From Bufo bufo (Eukaryota > Chordata > Amphibia > Anura > Bufonidae), in NCBI RefSeq assembly GCF_905171765.1, contig NC_053393.1:193343921-193407920 (forward strand): a DNA stretch of 64,000 bases, written 5' to 3'. Shown here in pieces: positions 43,586 through 54,584 of this stretch (positions are counted from its first letter, which is position 1; each line of letters starts with the position of its first letter). The notes below the pieces were generated by a model. The model saw only the letters and a list, made by a program, of their open reading frames with translations, had not been told where the DNA came from and searched no databases. The position numbers were made by a program, and so were the translations under genes.

Positions 43586-44013
43586 AAGGGGTTGTCTAAC
43601 TTCAGAAAATATTTATCATGTTTAGAAAGTTAATACAAGGCTCTTACTAATGTATTGTGATTGTCCGTATTGCTTCCTTTGCTGGCTTAATTCATTTTCC
43701 CATCGCATTATAAACTGCTCATTTCCAGAGGTTATGGCCACCACTGCAGCACAGATACGAGGTGGCTGGGATGGGAGCTGCTGAGTATGCATGCCTATGC
43801 ACGCTCCCATGGTCCCGGTCACCAGGGAGGCTGGTGCTTTTTCCTATAGTGTGCAAGGTCATAACCCCTGAAAATGAGCAGTGTATAATGCGATAGAATA
43901 ATAAATCAAGCCATCAAAGGAGACAACATGGACAATCACAATACATTAGTAAGAGCCTTGTATTAACTTTCTCTACATGATAAATCTCATGTGCTGAATT
44001 AAGACAACCCCTG
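43586..44013. repeat. Palindromic MITE (AGGGGTTGTCT family)
   Basis: AAGGGGTTGTCTAACTTCAG at the left mirrors TGAATTAAGACAACCCCT at the right. The arms share CAATACATTAGTAAGAGCCT-type motifs and CATTATA.ACTGCTCATTT. It lies in the putative intron. Confidence 0.85.
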
Positions 44014-44049
44014 TAAATGACAAATTCAACAAGTTCAACCTTGCAACAT

Positions 44050-44767
44050 TTGTAAGGGTGCCTTCACACACATTATACTATATATAGTGCTATATATACA
44101 CATACTATATAGACAAAATTACTATATGGACATTGTGAAATCTTATGGTGGGTCCTCCTCCCTTCTCCTTTGCAGTTAAAACAGCATCTACTGTACTCTT
44201 CTGGGAAGGCTTTCTGCAAGATTTTGAAGTTTATTTGTGTGAAATTTTGTCCATTCATCCAAAAGAGCATTTGTGAGGTCAAGACTGATGTTGGACAGGG
44301 ATATCTGGCTCACAATCTATTCTAGTCCATCCCAAGAGTGTTCAATTGGGTTGCGTTAAAGACTTTGGGTGGACCAGTTGAGTTTTTCCACACCAAACTC
44401 ACCCAACCATGTCTTTATGGACCTTGCTTTGTGCCAAGGGGCACAGGCATGTTGGAACAGAAAAAGACCTTACCTAAACTGTTCCCACAAAGTTGGAAGC
44501 ATACATCTGTCTAAAGTATCTTGTTAAAGTATCTTGCTAAAGCATTAAGATTTCCCTTCAATGGAACTAGGCCAACCCCTGAAACACAACCCCATGTCGT
44601 TATTCCTCCTCCACTAAACTTTATAGTTGGCACAATGCAGTCAGGCAGGTAACGTTCTCCTGGTATTTACCAAACCCAGTCTCTTACATCAGACTGCCAG
44701 AGAGAATAGCGTGATTCCTCACTCCACAGAACACTCAACCTCCAGAGTCCATTAGCCCCGTGCCATA
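44050..44767 (-). repeat. Old DNA-transposon relic
   Basis: The left edge has TATATAGACAAAATTACTAT-like sequence and the body contains TTCAATTGGGTTGCG and GATTCCTCACTCCACAGAAC, phrases known from decayed vertebrate DNA transposons of the Tc1/mariner or hAT superfamilies. I cannot decide which. No ORF. Confidence 0.45.
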
Positions 44768-44769
44768 TA

Positions 44770-44891
44770 CAGTTAGGTCCATATATATATTTGGACAGAG
44801 AGAACATTTTTCTAATTGTTCTGTACATTACCACAATGGATTTTGAACAAAACTATTCAGATGCAGTTGAAGTTCAGACTTTTGGCTTTAA
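44770..44891 (-). mobile_element. Tc1-like element, first terminal segment
   Basis: Starts CAGTTAGGTCCATATATA right after a TA (44768-44769), the target dinucleotide of Tc1/mariner elements. It continues with TGGACAGAGA and GCAGTTGAAGTTCAGACTTT, and stops at GGCTTTAA where element P begins. The next Tc1 segment resumes with TTAATTTAGTGGG at 58718. Confidence 0.8.
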
Positions 44892-45630
44892 CCCCTTATG
44901 GACTGGGCTCATTTTCACCTTAAGGACCAGGCACTTTTTTGCAAATCTGACCAGTGTCACTTTATGTGTGAATAATTTTAAAACGCTTTTACTTATCCAG
45001 GCCATTCTGAGATTGTTTTTTCGTCACATATTGTATAATTTACCAAAATTTCCAGGTTTCAATTTCTCTACTTCTATAATACATAGTAATACCTCCAAAA
45101 TTAGTTATTACTTTACATTCCCCATATGTCTACTTCATGTTTGGATCATTTTGGGAATGCCATTTTATTTTTTGGGGATGTTACAAGGTTTAGAAGTTTA
45201 GAAGCAAATCTTAAAATTTTTCCGTAATTTTCAAAAACCCACTTTTTAAGGACCAGTTCAGGTCTGAAGACACTTTGTGATGCTTACATAATAGAAACCA
45301 CCCAAAAATGCCCCCATTCTAGAAACTACACCCCTCAATGTATTCAAAACTGATTTTCCAGTAACAAAGCAAGGGTTAACAGCCAAACAAAACTTAATAT
45401 TTTTTGTCCTGATTCTGTAGTTTGCAGAAACACCCCATATGTGGTCGTAAACTACTGTACGGGCACACGGTAGGGCGTAGAGGGAAAGGAGCGCCGTGTG
45501 GTTTTTGGAATGCAGATTTTCCTGACTGGTTTATTTACACCATGTCCCATTTGAAGCCCCCCTGATGCACCCCTAGAGTAGAAACTCCATAAAAGTGACC
45601 CCATCTAAGAAACTACACACCTCAGAATCA
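44892..45630 (+). repeat. Element P left long terminal inverted repeat
   Basis: Contains CTGACCAGTGTCACTTTATG, TTTTCGTCACATATTGTA, CCATATGTCTACTTCATGTT and TGATGCACCCCTAGAGTAGA, each found inverted in the right arm between about 49.9 and 50.77 kb. Confidence 0.85.
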
Positions 45631-45649
45631 GGGTAATAAATATTAAAGC

Positions 45650-46155
45650 GAACCTTTCACCTCATTTTCACTTTATAAACTAGCAACAGTACCTTATAGA
45701 TTATCTTCAGTGTGTTCTTATACATGTTAGTGCCGCTTTCCTGCGCTGTTTATTCTTGAAAAAATCGTCTTATAAAGTTCACATTTCCTGCTCCAACAGT
45801 CACGCAACAAGTCAAGGGGGTATCCCTTCCCTCACCTCTGGCTGTACCTCGCCTGCCCTAACGACGCCTCTATGCTCTGTAATTGACAGCCGGCTCAGTC
45901 GCCGGGACCGCGCTTGTGAATCCTGCGCATGCGCCGTCCTCCTCATTCGAAGCGCGATCCCGTCTTTCTTGCGGACACAAGAGCGATCCTGTAACAGAAT
46001 CGCGCATGCTCCGTACGCGATGCCTGCCTGTCTGCTCTCCCTCCCGTGCGCGTGCTCCCCTATCTTCAGGTTCCAAGTGCCCCACGTGATCACTGTAGAC
46101 TTGCCGCAGATGGCAAAATATATACTGGATATAATATATATCCAGTATAGGGGGA
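45650..46155. repeat. MITE-like insertion that removed the transposase C-terminus
   Basis: Starts TTAAAGCGAACCTTTCACCT and holds GC-rich, CpG-rich sequence unlike the surrounding P element. It lies where the Cys-rich C-terminal domain of the piggyBac transposase should be. The right end is not clear (near TATACTGGATATAATATATA), so the exact boundary is uncertain. Confidence 0.45.
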
Positions 46156-47440
46156 CCACACCTGGAAAGTGTTGGCCAGGGACAATCCGGGCGCCTCTAG
46201 TTCCCGAGGTACTCCGGCCTGCTCTTTCCGGATCAGAAAAGATCAGGGCCTTGAGGACTACCTCATAGAACTGGAGGAATTTCCCTGTGTTGCCAGCGCT
46301 CCGGGACAGCACAAAAGAGTTGTACAAGGCAACCTGTACCAAGAAGACCGCAACTTTTTTGTACCATGCCCGGGTTTTGCGCATGGTGTTATATGGCTTG
46401 AGGACTTGATCAGAGGGATCCACTCCTCCCATATACCGATTGTAGTCGACGATACAATCGGGCTTGAGGACCGTTGCTGCGATACCTCGCACAGGGACAG
46501 GGGTGATGCCGTTACCGTGAATTGTGGACAGTACAAGGACATCCCCTTGTCCTTATATCTGACCAGCAACAGGTTTTCACTGGTAAGGGCACGGGTCTCA
46601 CCCCTGGGGATAGGTACCTGGAGGGTAGGGAGGGCGCGTTGATTTTTCCGCACGGTCCCACAAGCGGACGTGGATCTGGCGGCGAGGTACTGGAACAAGG
46701 GGATACTAGTATAAAAGTTATTCACGTACAGGTGGTAACCCTTATCTAGCAGTGGGTGCATAAGGTCCCACACAAGTTTCCTGCTAACACCCACAGTGGA
46801 GGGACATTCTGGGGGTTCAATACGGGAATCTCGCCCCTCGTACACACGAAACTTGTAAGTGTACCCAGAGGTACTCTCACAAAGTTTGTACAGCTTCACG
46901 CCATACCTTGCCCGCTTAGAGGGAATATACTGGCGGAAAATGAGTCTCCCCTTGAAAGCAAAGAGAGACTCATCAACAGCGACCTCCTTTCCAGGTACAT
47001 TGGCCTCCAAAAATTTGGCCCTGAAGTGATCGATGATTGGCCTGATTTTCTACAGGCGGTCATAGGCAGGATCACCTCGTGGGGGACATGCTGCATTATC
47101 TGCATAATGCAGGCATTTCTGAATGGCCTCAAAACGGGAACGTGTCATGGCCATACAGTAGAGTGGGGTCTGGTAGAGGACGCCCCCACTCCAGTACTGC
47201 CTGACACCGTTTTTTTTTACTAGGCCCATGTGCAGCACGAGGCCCCAAAACGTCCTCATCTCGGCTGCACTGACCGGAGTCCAGCCACCTGACCTAGCCA
47301 AAAAGGAGCCCGGGTGTTGATCAATGAACTGTTGGGTGAACAAGTTTGTTTGCTCCACCATCGGATTCAACAAAGTAGTCACTGAAAAAAAAACTAAAAA
47401 AGTCATATTCAGTGGTTTGCTGCGCTTTCTGCAGTTTCTA
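46156..47440 (-). pseudogene. piggyBac-type transposase, inactive
   Basis: Reads FFSVTTLLNPMVEQTNLFTQ, then TPVSAAEMRTFWGLVLHMGL, RFEAIQKCLHYADNA, PAYDRL, a premature TAG (47050-47052), VPGKEVAVDESLFAFKGRL (first catalytic Asp), LYVNNFYTSIPLFQYL, then after a frameshift near 46.5 kb VDYNRYMGGVDPSDQVLKPY. The second catalytic Asp, normally in YVDNFYTS, is Asn. The C-terminal cysteine-rich domain is absent, and the N-terminus before FFSVTTLL is not recognisable. The family excises and inserts precisely at TTAA; this copy cannot. Confidence 0.88.
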
Positions 47441-48184
47441 ATCAGAAACTTTAGTGTCCCTAAAATAAAGATTTTGCACCCCCCCTGCACCCCTGTATGA
47501 TTTTTTGCCGGCGGGTGGTGCAGGGGGGGGAGTTGTGGGCGGTGGGGGCGGTGCGGGAGGCGGGCAGTGCAGCAGGCAGGATCGCGATCCCCCGCCTCCT
47601 CGTGAAAATTCGTTGGTGTACAGTGGGTATACCAGGGTGTCAGCACAGTGCTGACACCCTGGTATAAATGGCTGACATCTGTGCAGATGTCAGCCGTTTA
47701 ACCCTTTCCATACCACGGTCCGTACGGACCGCTGTATGGAAAAAGGTAACAGTAAGAGGGAGCTCCCTCCCTCTCCCATCGGGGGGCTGCTGTGCCTTTG
47801 CAGCACCCCGATGGAGAGGGAGAGAGCCCCCAGAGAGCCCCGTCCTTACCCTTCCCCGTCTGCGAAGTTCTGACCACTACTGAGCAGACGGGGAAGGTTC
47901 CCATGGCAACAGGACGCCGTCTCAGGCATCCTGCTGTCCATGGTGCTGAACAGATCTGTGCTAAAGGCATAGATCTGTTCAGACAAAGTGTAAGTAAAAT
48001 ACAGTACAAAACACTATATGGTGTACTGTACTGTATTATACAGACATCAAACCCAGTGGATCTTCAAGAACCAAGTGGGTCTGGGTCAAAAAAAAGTAAA
48101 AAAAAGTGAAAAAAAAAGTAAAAATCAAAAAACACATTTATCACTAATTAAAAATGAAGAAAATCGAATTCCCTACACATTTTT
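47441..48184. other. Non-coding part of element P
   Basis: GC-rich stretches with inverted pairs such as GTGTCAGCAC...GTGCTGACAC (about 47637-47658) and CTCCCTCTCCCATCGGGG...CCCCGATGGAGAGGGAG. No real gene seen; the short ORFs here are products of the palindromes. Confidence 0.5.
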
Positions 48185-49090
48185 GGTATCGCCGCGTCCG
48201 TAACGACCTGATCTATAAAACGGTCATGTTACTTTCCCCGCACGGTGAACGCCATAAAAATAAAAAAATATAAACTATTAGGAAATTGAAATTTTGCCCA
48301 CCTTACTTCCCAAAAAAGGTAATAAAAGTGATCAAAAAAGTCGCATGTACGCCAAAATAGTACCAATCAAACCGTCATCTCATCCCGCAAAGATCATACC
48401 CTACCCAAGATAATCGCCCAAAAACTGAAAAAACTATGGCTCTTAGACTATGGAAACACTAAAACATGATTTTTTTTGTTTCAAAAATGAAATCATTGTG
48501 TAAAACTTAAATAAATAAATAAAAAGTATACATATTAGGTATCGCCGCGTCCGTATCGACCGGCTCTATAAAAATATCACATGACCTAACCCCTCAGATG
48601 ACCACCGTAAAAAAATAAAAATAAAAACGGTGTAAAAAAAGCAATTTTTTTGTCATCTTACGTCACAAAAAGTGTAATAGCAAGCGATCAAAAAGTCATA
48701 TGCACCCCAAAATAGTGCCAATCAAACCGTCATCTCATCCCGCAAAAAATGAGACCCTACTTAAGATAATAGCCTAAAAACTGAAAATACTATGGCTCTT
48801 AAACTATGGAGACACTAAAACATTTTTTTTTGTTTTAAAAATGAAATCATTGTATAAAACTTACATAAATAAAAATAATTGTATACATATTAGGTATCGC
48901 CGCGTCCGAGACAACCTGCTCTATAAAATTACCACATGATCTAACCTGTCAGATGAATGTTGTAAATAACAAAAAAAAAACGTGCTAAAAAATCTATTTC
49001 TTGTTACCTTGCCGCACAAAAAAGTGTAATATAGAGCAACCAAAAATCATATGTACCCTAAACTAGTACCAACAAAACTGCCAACCTATC
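48185..49090 (+). repeat. Tandem repeat in P, period about 354 bp
   Basis: Units start GGTATCGCCGCGTCCG at 48185, 48538 and 48893. Each contains AAAAGTGTAATA or AAAAGTGATCAAAAA and ACC.ATCAAACCGTCATCTC-type text, with increasing divergence. Confidence 0.85.
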
Positions 49091-49092
49091 CC

Positions 49093-50300
49093 GTAGTTTC
49101 TAAAATGGGGTCACTTTTTTGGAGTTTCTACTCTAGGGGTGCATCAGGGGGGCTTCAAATGGGACATGGTGTAAAAAAAAAACAGTCCAGCAAAACCTGC
49201 CTTCCAAAAACCGTATGGCATTCCTTTCCTTCTGCGCCCTGCCGTGTGCCCGTACAGCGGTTTACGACCTTATATGGGGTGTTTCTGTAAACTATAGAAT
49301 CAGAGCCATAAATAATGAGTTTTGTTTGGCTGTTAACCCTTGCTTTGTAACTGGAAAAAAAATATTAAAATGGAAAATCTGCCAAAAAAGTGAAATTTTG
49401 AAATTGTATCTCTATTTTCCATTAAATCTTGTGCAACACCTAAAGGGTTAACAAAGTTTGTAAAATCAGTTTTGAATACCTTGAGGGGTGTAGTTTCTTA
49501 GATGGGGTCACTTTTATGGAGTTTATAATCTAGGGGTGCATCAGGGGGGCTTCAAATGGGACATGGTGTTAAAAAAACTGTCCAGCAAAATCAGCCCTCC
49601 AAAAACCAAACGGCGCACCTTTCACTCTACGCCCCGCTGTGTGGCCGTACAGTAGTTTACGGCCACATATGGGGGGTTTCTGTAAACTACAGAATCAGGG
49701 CCATAAATAATGAGTTTTGTTTGGCTGTTAACCCTTGCTTTGTAACTGGAAAAAAAAAATGAAATGGAAAATCTGCCAAAAAAGTGAAATTTTGAAATTG
49801 TATCTCTATTTTCTATTAAATCTTGTGCAACACCTAAAGGGTTAACAAAGTTTGTAAAATCAGTTTTGGATACCTTGAGGGGTGTAGTTTCTTAGATGGG
49901 GTCACTTTTATGGAGTTTCTACTCTAGGGGTGCATCAGGGGAGCTTCAAATGGGACATGGTGTCAAAAAACCAGTCCAGCAAAATCTGGCTTCCAAAAAC
50001 CATACGGCGCACCTTTCCCTTTACGCCCTACTGTGTGCCCGTACAGTAGTTTACGGCCACATATGGGGTGTTTCTGTAAACGGCAGAGTCAGGGCAATAA
50101 AGATACAGTTTTGTTTGGCTGTTAACCCTTGCTTTGTTAGTGGGAAAAAATGGGTTAAAATGGAAAATTAGGCAAAAAAATGAAATTCTCAAATTTCATC
50201 CCCATTTGCCAATAACTCTTGTGCAACACCTAAAGTGTTAACAAAGTTTGTAAAATCAGTTTTGAATACCTTGAGGGGTGTAGTTTATAGAATGGGGTAA
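49093..50300 (+). repeat. Tandem repeat in P, period about 395 bp
   Basis: Units start GTAGTTTCT at 49093, 49490, 49884 and a partial one at 50280. Each has GGGGTGCATCAGGGG.GCTT, CAAATGGGACATGGTGT, TACAGTAGTTTACGGCCACA and TTTTGTTTGGCTGTTAACCC. The left arm of P has only one copy of this motif (inverted), so the expansion happened on the right side only. Confidence 0.88.
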
Positions 50301-50774
50301 TTTTTGTGCGGTTTCTATTATGTAAGCCTCGCAAAGTGACTTCTGACCTGTAGTGGTCCCTAAAAATTGGGTTTTTGTAAATTTCTGAAAAATTTCAAGA
50401 TTTGCTTCTAAACTTCTAAACCTTGTAACATCCCCAAAAAATAAAATATCATTCCGAAAATGCTACAAACATGAAGTAGACATATGGGGAATGTAAAGTC
50501 ATCACAATTTGTGGGAGTATTACTATGTATTACAGAAGTAGAGAAACTGAAACTTTGAAATTTGCTAATTTTTCAAAATTTTTGCTAAATATGGTATTTT
50601 TTTATGCTAAAAAGTTAACTTTTTTGACCCAATTTTAGCAGTGTCACGAAGTACAATATGTGACGAAAAAACAATCTCAGAACGGCCTGTATAAGTCAAA
50701 GCGTTTTAAAGTTATCAGCACTTAAAGTGACACTGGTCAGATTTGCAAAAAATGGGTGAAATAGGGCTGAGTCC
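49884..50774 (-). repeat. Element P right long terminal inverted repeat
   Basis: Inverted counterpart of the left arm: TGACACTGGTCAGATTTGCA, TATGTGACGAAAAAACAATC and AACATGAAGTAGACATATGG are present. It ends GGGCTGAGTCC and TTAA, where A is inserted; the last four bases (GGGG) lie beyond A. Confidence 0.85.
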
Positions 50775-51169
50775 TTAACCGCCTCGGGACCGCCTAACGC
50801 AGGATCGCGTTCCGGAGGCTGCAGCCCTGCGCACAGTCACGCATCTTCGCGTCATCTCGCGAGACGCGAGATTTCCTGTGAACGCGCACACAAAGGCGCG
50901 CGCGTTCACAGGATCGGAAGGTAAGCGAGTGGATCTCCAGACTGCCAGCGGCGATCGTTCGCTGGCAGGCTGGAGATGCTATTTTTTTAACCCCCTAACA
51001 GGTATATTAGACGCTGTTTTGATAACAGCGTCTAATATAACTGCTACCTGGTCCTCTGGTGGCCCCTTTTGCTTGGATCGACCACCAGAGGACACAGGCA
51101 GCTCAGTAATAAGTAGCACCAAACACCACTACACTTCACTTCCCCCCTGTCACTTATTAACCCCTTATT

Positions 51170-52195
51170 AACCCCTGATCACCCCATATAGACTCCCTGA
51201 TCACCCCCCTGTCATTGATCACCCCCCTGTCATTGATCACCCCCTTGTAAGGCTCCATTCAGACGTCCGTATGTTTTTTACGGATCCACGGATACATGGA
51301 TCGGATCCGCAAAACACATGCGGACGTCTGAATGGAGCCTTACAGGGGGGTGATCAATGACAGGAGGGTGATCACCCCATATAGACTCCCTGATCACCCC
51401 CCTGTCATTGATCACCCCCCTGTCATTGATCACCCCCTGTAAGGCTCCATTCAGACGGCCAAATGATTTTTACGTATCCACGGATACATGGATCGGATCC
51501 GCAAAACACATACGGACCTCTGAATGGAACCTTACAGGGGGTGATCACCCCATATAGACTCCTTGATCACCCCCCTGTCATTGATCACCCCCTTGTAAGG
51601 CTGGCTCCATTCAGAGGTCCGTATGTTTTTTACGGATCCACGGATACATGGATCGGATCCGCAAAACACATACGGACGTCTGAATGGAGCCTTACAGGGG
51701 GGTGATCAATGACAGGAGGGTGATCCCCCCCATATAGATTCCCTGATCACCCCCCTGTCATTGATCACCCCCCTGTCATTGATCACCCCCCTGTAAGGCT
51801 CCATTCAGACGTCCGTATGTTTTTTACGGATCCACGGATACATGGATCGGATCCGCAAAACACATACGGACATCTGAATGGAGCCTTACAGGGGGGTGAT
51901 CAATGACAGGGGGGTGATCATCCCATATAGACTCCCTGATCACCCCCCTGTCATTGATCACCCCCCTGTCATTGCTCACCCCCCTGTCATTGCTCACCCC
52001 CCTGTAAGGCTCCATTCAGACGTCCGTATGTTTTTACGGATCCACGGATACATGGATCGGATCCGCAAAACACATACGGACATCTGAATGGAGCCTTACA
52101 GGGGGGTGATCAATGACAGGGGAGTGATCACCCCATATAGACTCCCTGATCACCCCCCTGTCATTGATCACCCCCCTGTAAGGCTCCATTCAGAA
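51170..52195 (+). repeat. Array of palindromic hairpin units in A
   Basis: Five full units and one partial. Each has a palindrome of about 100 bp (TAAGGCTCCATTCAGACGTC ... mirrored ... GGAGCCTTA, with ATGGATCGGATCCGC at the centre) separated by runs of the 20-bp motif TGATCACCCCCCTGTCATTG and CCCCATATAGACTCCCTGAT. Period varies, 155-210 bp, with the number of 20-bp motifs. The palindrome ends resemble those of the TTA-type MITEs. Confidence 0.9.
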
Positions 52196-54580
52196 ATTTT
52201 TTTGGCCCAAGTTAGCGGAAATTGTTTTTTTTTTTTTTTTTCTTACAAAGTCTCATATTCCACTAACTTGTGTCAAAAAATAAAATCTCACATGAACTCA
52301 CCATACCCCTCACGGAATCCAAATGCGTAAAATTTTTTAGACATTTATATTCCAGACTTCTTCTCACGCTTTAGGGCCCCTAAAATGCCAGGGCAGTATA
52401 AATACCCCACATGTGACCCCATTTCGGAAAGAAGACACCCCAAGGTATTCCGTGAGGGGCATATTGAGTCCATGAAAGATTGAAATTTTTGTCCCAAGTT
52501 AGCGGAAAGGGAGACTTTGTGAGAAAAAAAACAATTTCCGCTAACTTGTGCCAAAAAAAAAAAAAAATTCTATGAACTCGCCATGCCCCTCATTGAATAC
52601 CTTGGGGTGTCTTCTTTCCAAAATGGGGTCACATGTGGGGTATTTATACTGCCCTGGCATTTTAGGGGCCCTAAAGCGTGAGAAGAAGTCTGGGATCCAA
52701 ATGGAATTTGGGCCCCTTTGCGCATCTAGGCTGCAAAAAAGTGTCACACATGTGGTATCGCCGTACTCAGGAGAAGTTGGGCAATGTGTTTTGGGGTGTC
52801 ATTTTACATATACCCATGCTGGGTGAGATAAATATCTTGGTCAAATGCCAACTTTGTATAAAAAAATGGGAAAAGTTGTCTTTTGCCGAGATATTTCTCT
52901 CACCCAGCATGGCTATATGTAAAATGACACCCCAAAACACATTGCCCAACTTCTCCTGAGTACGGCGATACCACATGTGTGACAATTTTTTGCAGCAAAG
53001 GTGGGCAAAGGGGCCCACATTACAAAGAGCACCTTTGGATTTCACAGGTCATTTTTTACAGATTTTGATTTCAAACTACTTCTCACGCATTAGGGCCCCT
53101 AGAATGCCAGGGCAGTATAACTACCCCACAAGTGACCCCATTTTGGAAAGAAGACACCCCAAGGTATTCCGTGAGGGGCATGTCGAGTTCCTAGAATTTT
53201 TTATTTTTTGTCACAAGTTAGCGGAAAATGATGATTTTTTTTTCTTTCTTACAAAGTCTCATATTCCACTAACTTGTGACAAAAAATAAAAACTTCCATG
53301 AACTCACTATGCCCATCACGAAATACCTTGGGGTGTCATCTTTCCAAAATGGGGTCATTTGTGGGGTAGTTATACTGCCCTGGCATTCTAGGGGCCCTAA
53401 TGTGTGGTAAGTAGTTTGAAATCAAAATCTGTAAAAAATGGCCGGTGAAATCCGAAAGGTGCTCTTTGGAATGTGGGCCCCTTTGCCCACCTAGGCTGCA
53501 AAAAAGTGTCACACATGTGGTATTGCCGTACTCAGGAGAAGTTGGGCAATGTGTTTTGGGGTGTCATTTTACATATACCCATGCTGGGTGAGATAAATAT
53601 CTTGGTCAAATGCCAACTTTGTATAAAAAAATGGGAAAAGTTGTCTTTTGCCAAGATATTTCTCTCACCCAGCATGGGTATATGTAAAATGACACCCCAA
53701 AACACATTGCCCAACTTCTCCTGAGTACGGCAATACCAGATGTGTGGCACTTATTTGCAGCCTAGGTGGGCAAAGGGGCCCACATTCCAAAGAGCACCTT
53801 TCGGATTTCACCGGACATTTTTTACAGATTTTGATTTCAAACTACTTCGCACACATTAGGGCCCCTAGAATGCCAGGGCAGTATAACTACCCCACAAGTG
53901 ACCCCATTTTGGAAAGAAGACACCCCAAGGTATTTCGTGATGGGCATAGTGAGTTCATGGAAGTTTTTATTTTTTGTCACAAGTTAGTGGAATATGAGAC
54001 TTTGTAAGAAAAAAAAAGAAAAAATCATAATTTTCCGCTAACTTGTGACAAAAAATAAAAAGTTCTATGAACTCACTATGCCCATCAGCGAATACTTTAG
54101 GGTGTCTACTTTCCGAAATGGGGTCATTTGTGGGCTGTTTGTACTGTCTGGGCATTGTAGAACCTCAGGAAACATGACAGTTGCTCACAAAGTCAGAGCT
54201 GCTTCAAAAAGCGGAAATTCACATTTTTGTACCATAGTTTGTAAACGCTATAACTTTTACCCAAACCATTTTTTTTTTACCCAAACATTTTTTTTTTATC
54301 AAAGACATGTAGAACAATTAATTTAGAGAAAAATTTATATATGGATGTCGTTTTTTGTGCAAAATTTTACAACTGAAATTAAAAAATTTTTGCAAAAAAA
54401 TCGTTAAATTTCGATTAATAACAAGAAAAGTAAAATGTCAGCAGCAATGAAATACCACCAAATGAAAGCTCTTATAGTGAGAAGAAAAGGAGGTAAAATA
54501 CATTTGGGTGGTAAGTTGCATGACCGAGCAATAAACGGTGAAAGTAGTGTAGTGCAGAAGTTTAAAAAGTGGCCTGGTCA
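52196..54580 (+). repeat. AT-rich tail module of A with internal inverted copies
   Basis: AAGTTAGCGGAAATTG, ACCCCAAGGTATTCCGTGAG, TGGGGTATTTATACTGCCCT and GTATCGCCGTACTCAGGAGA occur repeatedly in both orientations, forming large inverted pairs (for example around 52.9 and 53.65 kb). It ends with AACGGTGAAAGTAGTGTAGT...GGCCTGGTCATTAA. It is non-coding; ORFs here mirror each other on both strands. Confidence 0.8.
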
Positions 54581-54584
54581 TTAA

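Noticed and set aside
46169..46749. Plus-strand ORFs over the piggyBac region
   Set aside because: They are antisense to the recognisable minus-strand transposase.
51170..52195. CRISPR-like array of palindromic repeats
   Set aside because: Eukaryotic context, variable spacers that are themselves repeats, no cas genes.
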